Below are positions 19,216 to 29,294 of a stretch of 64,000 bases of DNA, one piece after another. Under the pieces are notes generated by a model. It ran no database searches. It had not been told where the DNA came from and worked only from the letters and a program-made list of their open reading frames with translations. Source of the DNA: Ascarosepion bandense (Eukaryota; Mollusca; Cephalopoda; Sepiida; Sepiidae); assembly GCA_037127315.1 (NCBI GenBank), contig JBBBDQ010000399.1, forward strand, positions 556,501-620,500, in the 5' to 3' direction. Each line of letters starts with the position of its first letter. Position 1 is the stretch's first letter. Both the position numbers and the translations under genes were made by a program.

Positions 19216-22200
19216 TGTCATACATTCCTTCAATTGAAAAGGTAGTCTCATACATTCCTTCAATTGAAAAGGTGGTCTAACTTCTCAATCATCATCATAA
19301 CATTTGTCCTGAACTGCTTCTTTCATTGGTCTTTCATTCCTTCAATGTAAAAGGTGTTCTCACTTCTCCATCACAATGTAAAAGGTGTTCTCACTTCTCC
19401 ATCACCACCATAACATATAAATATATGTTATGGTGGTGAAACTACCTCTTCTATCGTCGCAAAGAAAACCAATAAAAGAAGCAGTGAGGGACAAATGTTA
19501 TGATGGTGAGGAAGAAGTGAGAATAGCTTTTACTTTGAAGTAATGAAAGACCAATAAATGAAGCAGTGAGGGACAGATGTTAGATTTTGATGGAGAAGTG
19601 AGTCAACCTTTTCCATTGCAGGAATCAAAGACCAATAAAAGAAGCAGTGAGAGACACATGTTATGATGGTGATGGAGGAATGAAACTACCTTTTCCACTG
19701 AAGGAATTAAAGACCAATGAAAGAAGCAGTGAAGTACAAATGCTAAGATGGAGAAGTGAGACTACCTTTTCCATTCCAGGAATGAAAGATGAATAAAAGA
19801 ATTAGAGAAGGACGAATGTTATGATGGTGATGGAGAAGTGAGACTACCTTTTCCATTAACGGAATGAAAGACCAATAAAAGAAACAGTGAGGGACAAATG
19901 TTTTGTTGGTGATGGAGAACGTAAACCACCTTTTCCATTGAAGGAATGAAAGAGGAATAAAAGAAACAGTGAGGGACAAATGTTATGATGGTGATGGAGA
20001 AGTGAGACCATCTTTTCCATTAAAGGAATTAAAGGCCAATAAAAGAAGCAGTGAGGGACAAATGTTATGATGGTGATGGTGAAGTGAGACCACCTTTGAA
20101 ATTGTAGGAATTAAAGACCAATGAAAGAAGCAATGAAGGACGAATTTTATGATGGTGATGGTGAAATGAGACTACCTTTTCCATTAACGGAATGAAAGAC
20201 GAATAAAAGAAGCAGTGAGGGACAAATGTTTTGTTGGTGATGGAGAACGTAAACCACCTTTTCCATTGAAGGAATGAAAGACGAATAAAAGAAGCAGTGA
20301 AGGACAAATGTTATGATGGTGATGGAGAAGTGAGACAACCTTTTATATTGAACGAATTCAAGACCAATGAAATCAGAAGTTAAGCAAAAAAGGTTATGAT
20401 TGTGACGGAGAAGTGACACTACCTTTGCCATTGAAGGAATTAAAGACCAATGAAAGAAGCAGTGAAGGACAAATGTTATGATGGTGATGGAGAAGTGAAA
20501 CTAGCTTCTCCATTGATGGAATGAAAGAGGAATAAAAGAAGCAGTGCGGGACAAATGTTATGATGGTGATGGAGAAGTGAGACCATCTTTTCCATTAAAG
20601 GAATTAAAGGCCAATAAAAGAAGCAGTGAGGGACAAATGTTATGATGGTGATGGTGAAGTGAGACCACCTTTGCCATTGTAGGAATTAAAGACCTATGAA
20701 AGAAACAATGAAGGACGAATTTTATGATGGTGATGGTGAAATGAGACTACCTTTTCAATTGAAGGAATGAAAGACGAATAAAAGAAACAGTGAGGAACAA
20801 ATGTTATAATGGTGATGGAGAAGTGAGACTACCTTTTCTATTGAAGGAATGAACGACAAATAAAACAAGCAATGAGGGAAAAGTGTTATGTTGGTGATGG
20901 AGAAGTGAGATCACATTTTATATTGAAGGAAGGAAAGACCAAGAAAAGAAGCAGTGAGGAACAAATGTTATGAATTTGATGGAGAAGTGAGATCACATTT
21001 TCCATTGAAGGCATGAAAAACCAATTAATGAAGCAGTGAGGGCAAATGATATGATGGTGATGGAGAAGTGAGACCACCTTTTCTATTGAAGGTATTAAAG
21101 ACCAATGAAAGAAGCAGGTAAGGACAAATGTTATGATGGTGATGGGGAAGTGAGAATACCTTTTGCATTTAAGGACTGAAATACCAATAAAAGAAGCAGT
21201 GAGGGACAAATGTTTTGTTGGTGATGGAGATGTGAGACCACCTTTATATTGAAGGAATGAAATACCAATAAAAGAAGTAGTGACGGAGAAATGTTTTGTT
21301 GGTGATGGAGAAGTGAGACCACCATTTATATTGAAGGACTGAATGTCCAATAAAAAGCTGTGAGGGACAAATGTTATGTTGTTGATGGTTAGTTGAGACT
21401 ACCTTTTCCATTGAAGGAATGAAAGACCAATGAAAGAAGCAGTTCAGGACAAATGTTATGATGGTGATTGAGAAGTTAGACCATCTTCTACATTGAAGGA
21501 ATGAAAGACCAATAAAAGAGGCAGTGAGGGACAAATGTTATGTTGGTGATTCAGAAGAGAGACTACCTTTTTGATTGAAGATAATGGAAGACCAATAGAA
21601 GAAGCAGCGAGGGACAAATGTTATGATGGTGATGGAGAAGTGAGACTACCTTTCCATTTAAGGAAAGAAAGACTATTAAAAGAAGCAGTGAGGGACAAAT
21701 GTTATGATGGTGACGGAGAAGTGGAGACTACCTTTTCCATTGAAGGAATGAAAGACGAATTAAAGAAGCCGTGAAGACAAATGTTATGATGGTGTTGGAG
21801 AAGTGAGACCACATTTTCCATTGAAGGAATTGGAGACCATTGAAAGAAGCAGTTAAGGATAAATGTTATGATGGTGATGGAGAAGTGAGAATACCTTTTC
21901 CATTGAAGGAAAGATAGAGCAATAAAGAAGCAGTGAGTGACAAATGTTATGATGGCGATGGAAAGGCGAGGCTACCTTTTCCATTGATGGAATGAAAGAC
22001 CAATAAAAGACGCACTGAGGGACAAATTTTATGTTCGTGATGGACAAGTGAGATCACATTTTACATTGAAGGAATGAAAGACCAATAAAAGAAGCAATGA
22101 AGGACGAATGTTATGATGGTTTATGGAGAAGTGAAACTTCCTTTTCCATTGAAGGAATGAAAGACGCATAAAAGAATCAGTGAAAGACAAATGTTATGAG

Positions 22201-22808
22201 GGTAATGGAGAAGTGAGACTACTTCTTCCATTGAAGGAATGAAAGACGAATAAAAGAAGCAGTGAAGGACAAATATTATGATGGTGATGGAGAAGTGAGA
22301 CCACCTTTTCCAATAAAGGAATGAATGTCCAATAAATGAAGCAGTGAGGGACAAATGTTATGATGTTGATGGAGAAGTGAGACTACCTTTTCCATTGAAA
22401 TAATGAAAGACCAATAAAAAAGCAGTGAGGAACAAATGGTATGATGGTGATGTAGAAGTTTAGACCACCTTTTACATTGAAAGAATTAAAGACCAATGAA
22501 AGAAGCAGTTAAAGACAAATGTTATGATGGTGATGGAGAAATGAGACTACCTTTTCCATTGAAGGAATGAAAGATCAATAAAAGAAGCAGTGAGGTACAA
22601 ATGTTATGATGGTGATGGAGAAGTGCGACTACCTTTTCCATTCATGGAATGAAAGACCAATGAAAGAAGCAATGAGAGACAAATGTTATGATGGTGATGG
22701 AGAACTGAGACTACCTTTTCCATTGAAGAATTGATAGACCAATGAAAGAAGCAGTGCAGTGATAGACAAATATTATGGTCATGATAAAAAATTGAAACTA
22801 CCTTTTTC
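19216..22808. repeat. 82-bp satellite array with an inverted leading block
   Basis: Roughly 43 units of about 82 bp. A typical plus-strand unit contains GAAAGACCAATAAAAGAAGC, AGTGAGGGACAAATGTTATG, ATGGTGATGGAGAAGTGAGA and CTACCTTTTCCATTGAAGGA. The first about 200 bp (19216-19419) are in the opposite orientation. The switch occurs at a near-perfect palindrome (19402-19439, two 18-base arms TCACCACCATAACATATA and its complement around AA). The leading block has local direct duplications (CATTCCTTCAATTGAAAAGG twice). Units vary by substitutions and small indels and carry no conserved reading frame. Confidence 0.95.
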
Positions 22809-22814
22809 AAATTA

Positions 22815-22951
22815 GGTTTTAGAGCCTTGGTTGGCAACTTGTCTACCACTGAAAGAAATTACAACCTACTACAGGAAAATCTTTTGCCTAGCCAGTCATG
22901 GATGGATAAAGACATGATCACCCAGGCGTGTATCACGTATGTTACTTAACC
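22815..22951 (+). mobile_element. SINE family A, tail portion
   Basis: The sequence contains GAGCCTTGGTTGGCAACTTG, TCTACCACTGAAAGAAATTA, GCCTAGCCAGTCATGG and GGCGTGTATCACGTATG, the second half of the family A body. Together with 18929-19048 it forms one SINE lacking only about 35 bases at the point where the satellite lies. Confidence 0.75.
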
Positions 22952-23229
22952 TACTAAAACAATATACGAGTCTGATTCAAATTTAATGTACTTTGTTTTG
23001 TTATGCAAGAAATAAGCAACACAATCATATATATCGTACATCAAATTATAGTTATATATCAGAGGTTTACATCCATACTTTTCACTATTGTCACCAACTC
23101 TTTTAATGTCAGGTTTCCACTTTCAAAAGAGAATATGTATCCTAGATTTGAAGATGGCATTTCTTGTAGTTTATTCCTGCAGTCGTAGTATTATTATCCA
23201 ACTTAATTTCGAGCCTGTTATTTCCTTAG

Positions 23230-23640
23230 TTCTTTAGTGTTACAATAACTCCATATGAATGGTTGTAGCGGATATTAGCTCATCCCAGAACAACCTCTGT
23301 AAGTAGCTCTTTTTACGTCTTTTACTTATCGCAAACGAGGTAAATTGTTTTGGGTTCTGGGCCATCGGGACGGGCATGATGTTCCTGACAAAATCAGAAG
23401 TTCTGTTTGTTTGATTCCTCAGCAATAACCATGAACTCAGTTTTCTTGCAATTGATGTTTAGTCTTTGCTTCTGTAAGAGATCGTGTAGTTTTCTATCTG
23501 TGTCTGTTTTTAACATGGTGTAATCTGCATATGTTATATTGTTAAGATTATAATTCCAATAATGAATACTGGTAGCACTTTCAATTTTCTCAGATTGGCT
23601 TCACAGTTTAGGTTGAAATAGTCCGGTTTGACAATGCATA
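23230..23640 (-). mobile_element. Diverged RTE-like LINE fragment
   Basis: The minus strand gives a YADYTMLK.DTDRKLHDLLQK-type reading around 23560-23470 and NCKKTEFMVIAEES-like residues around 23460-23410: the RTE palm after the catalytic aspartates. It continues with a segment (23425-23240) shared with 7745-7960 but not with the main RTE family of this window. An older lineage is likely. Confidence 0.6.
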
Positions 23641-23644
23641 GTTG

Positions 23645-24250
23645 CCTTACACCATTTATATTTTTCTATATTTACTGAACTAATTTTCTGTCCACATGCA
23701 AGCGGTTTACTGACAATATCAGTTCACAATACTTTCATAATTTTCACTTCCTTCCTACATTCTCCGTTCAGTAAAGATCTGTTTTAAGTTACTCTTGCGC
23801 CTTCTGTTGAGACCAAATTAAAAAAATATGTGATGATGAGATATTTTGAAATAAATCGATGTGTATTAATGCTCATTCATGATCAGAGAAATTCAGAGGA
23901 AATTTAACAACAAGTCTATTTTGTGTTGCGTTCTGTGTCGTCTCTGGACCTCCACGCTACTACATAAAACAATATTAACGAAAAGATAAATTTATTTTTG
24001 GTATTCGTTTTATTAAAAGCGACAGCTTGGTATCTGAGAGGCATTAGGAAAAATATTACAGGAACTTTTTCTCCACGTCTCTCTGCGGGTGGTATTAGCC
24101 GGTCGCAAACCTGGGTGTGGGCGGCATATCGAATTCTTGACTTCCTCTGTTAACTTCGCGTTATTTCGTACTTATATTCAAAACCCATCACTGTCAAAAT
24201 GTCACGCTCACAAGCCACTCCGACCAATCGCAGACCATTCTGGCACTGCC
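23645..24250. other. Unannotated sequence
   Basis: No recognised feature. A GC-richer patch at 24070-24250 contains a short open frame (24089-24274) without similarity. Confidence 0.35.
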
Positions 24251-24255
24251 TTTCG

Positions 24256-24440
24256 TTATTTCTTTATTGCGTGAGACAAAGATAAGTTAATCAAGAATAT
24301 AATGTTGCTTGAAGTCGTCGCAGTCTTAATGAAAACTGCAGTGGTATATGGAGTTCGCTAGCAGTCATGTTGTCTTCTGAATGCCAAGTAACTGCCTTGT
24401 AATAATCTCGTAACCGTAGTATTTGATGTTGTATAACTAC
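24256..24440 (+). repeat. Unclassified dispersed repeat, copy 1
   Basis: Shares with 29112-29290, in the same orientation, the ordered blocks TTATTGCGT, ATCAAGAATATAATGTTGCT (TCATGAATATAATGTTGTT), GACGTAGTCTTCCTGAAA-like, GTTCGCTAGCAGTC (GTTTACGGTTAGCAGTC) and CTCGTA. Element type unknown. Confidence 0.5.
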
Positions 24441-24639
24441 AAAAGAAGGTGGTACAAGGTTAAAAATGTGGATGTGGAATGCTGGTCGGTATCTTCCTTA
24501 TCTTAAAAAACTTAGCTAATCGCAATCACAGACTCAAACGAACGATACATTATTCTTTGCTCCAAAACACTTTCATTCTTAAAACAAACAACAAAACTCC
24601 AAATTCTTACATTCTCACCACAAATCTAAACATTTTTTT

Positions 24640-25828
24640 TTAATCATTTCACCCCGAGCAAGGCAGAAACGCCACTGATGTGCAGGGGGTTACATAAATT
24701 TAAAACGATTAATTAGAAAAGAATGAAGAGTACAAGCTAGTTAGAAAGGAACAATAGAAAGCTGAGAAAGCAGGTGCGATGACAGATACATAGGTGGAGA
24801 GAAAGGGAAGGTTATACAGGGGAGGGGAGAGAGCTAGAGTCCAGTGGTTAGTAGATGAGTATTAACTTTGCATTTAAATTTCTGGAGGTTGTAGCCGTCA
24901 GGAAAGCAAGAATACGGGAGTGAGTTCCACAGGCGGGAAGTGCGAGAGAGGAAGCTGCAGGAGTAGAATTGTCGTCTGCATTTGGCTAACCTGACTGTGA
25001 ATGGGTGAGACCCAGTTGCCAGTCTGGTATTACGGTGAAACACCTGTTGAGGAGGCATCAGTGACTTAAGCTCATCCGAACAGAAGCCATGAAAGTATTT
25101 ATAGAAGAGACAGAGGGAGGCCACATTTCGACGATGGGAAAGTGGCTGCAGTCGAGTCGCCAGATCAGTACCTATCACATTACAGACTCTCCTTTGGAGC
25201 TTGTCAAGAACACTGAGGAGAACGGCAGGGGCACCTGACCATAAATGGCAGCAGTACTCCAAGCACGGACGGATGGTTGACTTGTATATATGCAGGATGG
25301 ATTCAGGTGGAAAAAACATCCTGGATCGACATAGTGACCCAATCTTCTTAGCAGTAGATTTTGCTATGGATTCAATATAGTGGTTCCATTTGAGGTCTGA
25401 GGACAGGGTAAGTCCGAGGAGGCGTAGTGTATTACTCTCCGGGAGATTCATCTGGTCCATGCTTATGGGAGGCAGAAGAGGTTGCCTGTAATGATTGACA
25501 GACAACAGCTTGGTCTTAGAGGAATTGAAGTAGACAAGCCACTTCTTGCCCCAGTTCACCACAGAGTGTAGATCCCGCTCAAGGTCAGCAGCGAGATTAT
25601 GTCTGTCCGCCACGACAGGTTTCTTACTGGAGCGGGAGTATATTGTAGTGTCATCTGCGTAGATGCCTACTTGGGACTTGATCTCATCTGGGAGGTCGTT
25701 GATGAAAATAAGGAAGAGCGTCGGGCCCAGGATAGAGCCTTGTGGGACACCAGCATTCGTGCTGTAGGACAAAGAGGCACGCCCATTCAGAACGACCTTC
25801 ATTTTGCGGTTATTTAAGAAATAAATGG
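24640..25828 (-). mobile_element. Jockey/CR1-type LINE, young 5'-truncated copy
   Basis: The minus strand holds the last third of the LINE coding region plus its complete 3' UTR, ending at 24640 in the complement of GTGAAATGATTAAAAAAAA. The 5' truncation falls near 25828, where a Helitron-like relic begins. The 3' UTR is almost identical to that of the fragment at 43684-44012, so these belong to one recent subfamily. Confidence 0.9.
24834..25802 (-). CDS. LINE reverse transcriptase, C-terminal 322 aa, open
   Basis: This frame is uninterrupted for 322 codons to the natural stop. It starts inside the palm domain: residues 18-40 give AGVPQGSILGPTLFLIFIND, residues 45-60 give VGIYADDTTIYSRS with the catalytic YADD. 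LRLLGLTLSSDLKWN marks the block after the palm, and YKSTIRPCLEYCCHLWSGAP the thumb. The C-terminus has the SRTSRLWNSLPYSC and FPDGYNLQKF motifs found in every copy here. The methionine is simply the first ATG in a 5'-truncated frame: matching residues (FLNNRK) continue upstream to about 25828. No endonuclease and no fingers domain are present, so no active enzyme is expected. Family assignment to Jockey or CR1 is by motif only. Confidence 0.88.
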   Translation of the reverse strand: MKVVLNGRASLSYSTNAGVPQGSILGPTLFLIFINDLPDEIKSQVGIYADDTTIYSRSSKKPVVADRHNLAADLERDLHSVVNWGKKWLVYFNSSKTKLLSVNHYRQPLLPPISMDQMNLPESNTLRLLGLTLSSDLKWNHYIESIAKSTAKKIGSLCRSRMFFPPESILHIYKSTIRPCLEYCCHLWSGAPAVLLSVLDKLQRRVCNVIGTDLATRLQPLSHRRNVASLCLFYKYFHGFCSDELKSLMPPQQVFHRNTRLATGSHPFTVRLAKCRRQFYSCSFLSRTSRLWNSLPYSCFPDGYNLQKFKCKVNTHLLTTGL

Positions 25829-26146
25829 AACTTTGTCTGTGTGTGTATGTGTCTCTGTGTGTGTGTGTGTGTGTGTGTGTATCCGTTAACTTTAGACTCC
25901 GAAACGGCTGAACCTATTTTCTTGAAAATTTACACATTTGTACTATAAGTGTCTGCGAGTGTTCTTAGCTCGGTTTTGTGTCGAGGTACCCCCGATAAAT
26001 ATCGACAACCGATAATCGAAAAAATCGAGTTATAGAACGAGTGGTCCAATTATAATCAAATTTGATACACCCATTGACAAAGACATAAGAAACGATATTC
26101 AAAAGTTTCAAGGTTGCAGTTCTTACAATAGTGCAGAAAATCGATG

Positions 26147-26218
<72 letters not shown>

Positions 26219-26396
26219 CAAGATGTTTGTGTGTGTGTCTGTTTATCTGTCTGTATGTCCTTTATACAAATCCAGAATTTTTATCCGATTCTCACCAAAC
26301 TTCACACAAATATTATTTAGGCTGAGTCTGAGCTCCAGGACCATGGGTTAGTTTTAAAGCTTTCTTTACACCCGAGCAACGGCGGTATCTTCTAGT
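25829..26396 (+). mobile_element. Helitron-like non-autonomous element, copy 1
   Basis: This copy is collinear with 55868-56600. It begins AATGGAACTTTGTCTGTGTG and includes CTCCGAAACGGCTGAACC, TTTTCTTGAAAATTTACACA and TCGAGGTACCCCC. After (CA)n(TA)n it has a second module starting AAGGCAAGATGTTTGTGTGT and ending in ACCCGAGCAACGGCGG..CTAGT. The GC-rich hairpin followed by CTAGT fits the CTRRT 3' terminus of Helitrons. No helicase is present. Confidence 0.65.
26151..26214. repeat. (CA)n followed by (TA)n microsatellite
   Basis: A (CA)n run at about 26151-26181 is followed, after TCA, by (TA)n to about 26214, between the two modules of the Helitron-like element. Confidence 0.95.
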
Positions 26397-26514
26397 ACCA
26401 CAATACATCAAAGATTATGACGGCCTAACTGGCACCCCAATGTACTTTTTGTCTGTAGGGATTGGGGAATAAAATAACAATAAAAATAATAAAATGAGAA
26501 TCCGGACAAACTGT

Positions 26515-27147
26515 CTAATTGATCACAATCTTAAGGAAGCGTTGAAGTATATTGCCCTGCTGCATCCAGTTGCTGTAAATCAGTTCTACAGAGTGAACAA
26601 GAACAGCTGACAACCTCAGGTAGAGTACGTAAGGGAGACCATATAATTCCGGAATTTTACCCCTGTTAACCAGCTTCAGCGATTCCCAGATCTCAGGCTC
26701 TGTAACGAAACCCACACACCTAGTCGCCTCAAAATCTTTACCTCCTCTACGATATTCATCTTGTAATTTGCCGTTTTTTTTATTTTGATTTAGGTTTTCC
26801 CAATTTTATTCCAAACTTGTTCATCGATAATTGTAATATCGCTTCCAGTGTCCATTTAAAATATCACCGTAGTGTGATTCGATTCCACTGTCACGAATTT
26901 TCTATTGTTTGAACTTTCCATTATTTTAGCTGATAGCAGTAATTTAGTTTGGGTATTTCTTTTCGAGTTGCAGTAAGTTTTTTTCGGATCTATTTTTTCA
27001 CAATTAAAACACTTTTTTGTCTTAAATGAACAGTCCTTTCTAAAATAAAGCAGACAACAGCCATTGCTTGGGATGGATTTTGCAGTATTTGTATTTCTGA
27101 TTTTCCTCTTGGCACTACTGTCTTATTTCCTGTCTTTTTCGGACTGG
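26515..27147 (-). pseudogene. Mag-like Gypsy gag/protease remnant
   Basis: Reading the minus strand from 27120 to 26780, a cysteine-rich segment has CCLLYFRKDCSFKTKKCFNC then TYC, resembling the double zinc-knuckle region of Mag-clade gag. It is followed by NRKFVTVE and MDTGSDITIIDEQVWNKIG, the aspartic protease active site (DTG). One stop precedes the MDTG. Beyond about 26780 an open frame to 26515 has no clear match, so a deletion is likely. This continues the gag remnant at 27765-28335 after the inserted SINE pair. Confidence 0.75.
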
Positions 27148-27455
27148 ATGAGCGTTGTGGTGCAGTAGATATCGACTCGGAACGAGAAATCAGAGAGCCG
27201 AGTTCGAATTCCAGTTGAATTCATTGCATTCACTTACGCGCAAATACCCTGGGGAAAGGTATCAATCCGTCTCTTACCTCCAGTTATGGGTTAAATAATA
27301 GGACAGCTTGGGTTCTATAGCTTTGGCTGGCAACCAGTCTACTGCAGAAAGCAATGGAAACCTACTGCGGAATAATCTTCTGCCCAGTCAGTCATGTCAC
27401 TTTCTGGACATGATCGCCCAGGCGTGTATTACGCATAGCACTTAACTGACTGACT
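27148..27455 (+). mobile_element. SINE family A, full length
   Basis: All consensus blocks are present from the tRNA-like head (GAGCGTTGTGGTGCAGTAGA, GAGTTCGAATTCC) to the tail ACTTAACTGACTGAC. It lies in the Gypsy relic, antisense to it, and is arranged tail to tail with the next SINE. Confidence 0.88.
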
Positions 27456-27483
27456 GTACTTCTGGCGTGCCGTTTTGTTCGAC

Positions 27484-27762
27484 AGTCAGTGAGTTAAGTG
27501 ATACACGTTCGGGAGATCATGTCTGGAAAAAGACATGACTGATTTTCCAGCAGTAGGTTGATATTACATTCTGCAGTAGACTGATTTCCAACCAAGTCTA
27601 TAAAACCCAATCTGCTCTGCTATTTAAGCCGTAACTGGATGAAGAAACGACGAGATCTTTCCCAGTGGTATTTGCACGTAAGTGAGTGCAATGAATTCAA
27701 CTGGATTTTGAACTCGGCTCACCGATTTCACGTTCCGAGCCGAAATCCACTGCGCCACAACA
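27484..27762 (-). mobile_element. SINE family A, near full length
   Basis: Complement of the same family: the tail AGTTAAGTGATACACG at 27493, the body, and head complement CGAGCCGAAATCCACTGCGC ending near 27762. Only about 28 bases separate it from the preceding SINE of opposite orientation. Confidence 0.85.
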
Positions 27763-27764
27763 AA

Positions 27765-28335
27765 ATTGGAAAGTTTTTGGCACTATTCCCGAAATATTCT
27801 GTGTCGTTATCTTTGAATCCTGTTCAAATTTACCAAGAATTCGAGAACGTAAACCATTAACGAATATTAGATATTTAAATCTGTCTGTGGCCAGTTAATC
27901 CAGTTTAAATTCATCACACTCAGAGGTGACTTCACCGGCGTATGTCAGTAAATCTTTGTCTTCATCCTTAGTAAAATTCATACACTACCAACGTGTATAA
28001 AATAGTGAATTCTTTTTACCAACAATCTTTTGCAATATCGAAACTCTTTCGTTAAACGAGACTTTTTCTGAATTACTTGGCAAAATGAATTTCCGATATC
28101 TTTTGATGGTCAAATTATCATACAAGACAACGTACTTTCCTTTCATCTGACCATCTTTTACATTCTACTCTGAAAATGGCCTCATACCTTCTAAAGTAAT
28201 GTATGATGTATTATTTCTCTCTGAGATGTACATGAATTTACTAACTGATTTAATGACTGAGTTCGGCAAAAATGAATTTGGCGTATTGTCTTTTCCTTGC
28301 ATTTCCAGGGTTGTCTTTATCTTCTTTTGCATTTG
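27765..28335 (-). pseudogene. Mag-like Gypsy gag remnant
   Basis: The minus strand encodes, with few stops, motifs of Mag-type gag proteins: IKRYRKFILPSNSEKVSFNE, RVSILQKIVGKKNSLFYTR, a frame with YAGEVTSECDEFKLD and RFKYLIFVNGLRSRILGKFE. This order (a short collinear region, then a cysteine-bearing helix block, then a GLxS block) is that of the gag capsid segment. It begins directly after the LTR-like sequence at 28340, where the expected start codon is replaced by TAG. The two SINEs separate it from its own zinc-knuckle and protease part. Confidence 0.8.
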
Positions 28336-28339
28336 ATGT

Positions 28340-28890
28340 AATGAAGCTACAGGGAGATGGTTAACGTTTCTTTAATTCGGCCTTGTGTCATACTTAACAG
28401 AACTCTCTACAGCTTACAAGTTTAAGCAGAATTATCATCAGAAAGTTTTCGTCGTTATCAGAAGTTTGGTTGTCGGCAGGTTGGAATATGTGGAATTGTG
28501 CTGAATATTGCAAGAATAAAATATGTTTTGCATTTTAAAGTAAAAATTTATTAAAAGAAAATATTAACATAAGTTGTAGGAGTTAATGTGCAATTAGAAA
28601 CATTATTACGAAGGTAAGAGTACAGCTCGTGTTCAATGAGAAAGTTAAAGGTATCAAGAAGACATTGTTCGTAGTAGCAATTGTTGACAAAGATACGGAG
28701 AAAGAGAACAAGGTGCGACCTGACATTATCTCCGTGCCGATTTAAAGTTGAAATTAGATTTTAGTTGTTTCGCCTTGCGGCTCCCATCTGGCTCTTTTTA
28801 CCGGTCACAGAATGTATTTAACTAATTCAATCTGGTCATGTGACCAGCTCCAGAGAGCCTTTTCGCTTTTAGATGTGAAATAACGTCATT
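28340..28890 (-). mobile_element. LTR and leader of a Mag-like Gypsy element
   Basis: On the minus strand the order is GGGAGCCGCAAGGCG, GGTCGCACCTTG, TACTACGAACAATG, AATAAATTTTTAC, ACATATTCCAACCTGCCGAC, AAGTATGACACAAGGCCGAA and CCATCTCCC, leading straight into gag. Copies of the same sequence lie at 11880-12410 and 33000-33545. No 3' LTR was recognised near 26500, so the provirus is incomplete. The outer boundary is approximate. Confidence 0.65.
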
Positions 28891-29111
28891 ATGAATCCAC
28901 TTTTGAGAGTGTGTAATTATACTTTGTTTTTTTAATGCTTTTATTTCTTAATTTCTTATCCCTACACAAAAATGTCTTCTGATTTTGTTACTGTTGCTGA
29001 ATATTTAACTTTCAATTCTTTCATACTGTATTACGTTTGCACACTGTTATTTAAGAGAAATGTTTTTTTCTACTTCCATGTGTATTAGAATCATCGTCAG
29101 CACATATATGT

Positions 29112-29290
29112 CATTATTGCGTTTAACGAAGACCATTCAATCATGAATATAATGTTGTTTGAAAACGACGTAGTCTTCCTGAAATCTTTAGTAGTATATT
29201 AGTACATATTAAGTTCGTTTACGGTTAGCAGTCTTGTAATTGTCTGTTGACTGTCTCGTATCTGTTTCTGAATCAGTCTACTATGACGAT
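29112..29290 (+). repeat. Unclassified dispersed repeat, copy 2
   Basis: Collinear with 24256-24440; the shared blocks include GAATATAATGTTGTT and GTAGTCTTCCTGAAA. The flanking sequence differs. Confidence 0.5.
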
Positions 29291-29294
29291 TCAG

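Noticed and set aside
19216..22808. Serine/histidine-rich proteins from the 82-bp array (many 60-150 aa frames)
   Set aside because: Frames change with each indel and exist only because the unit lacks stops in some frames; no start or domain is conserved.
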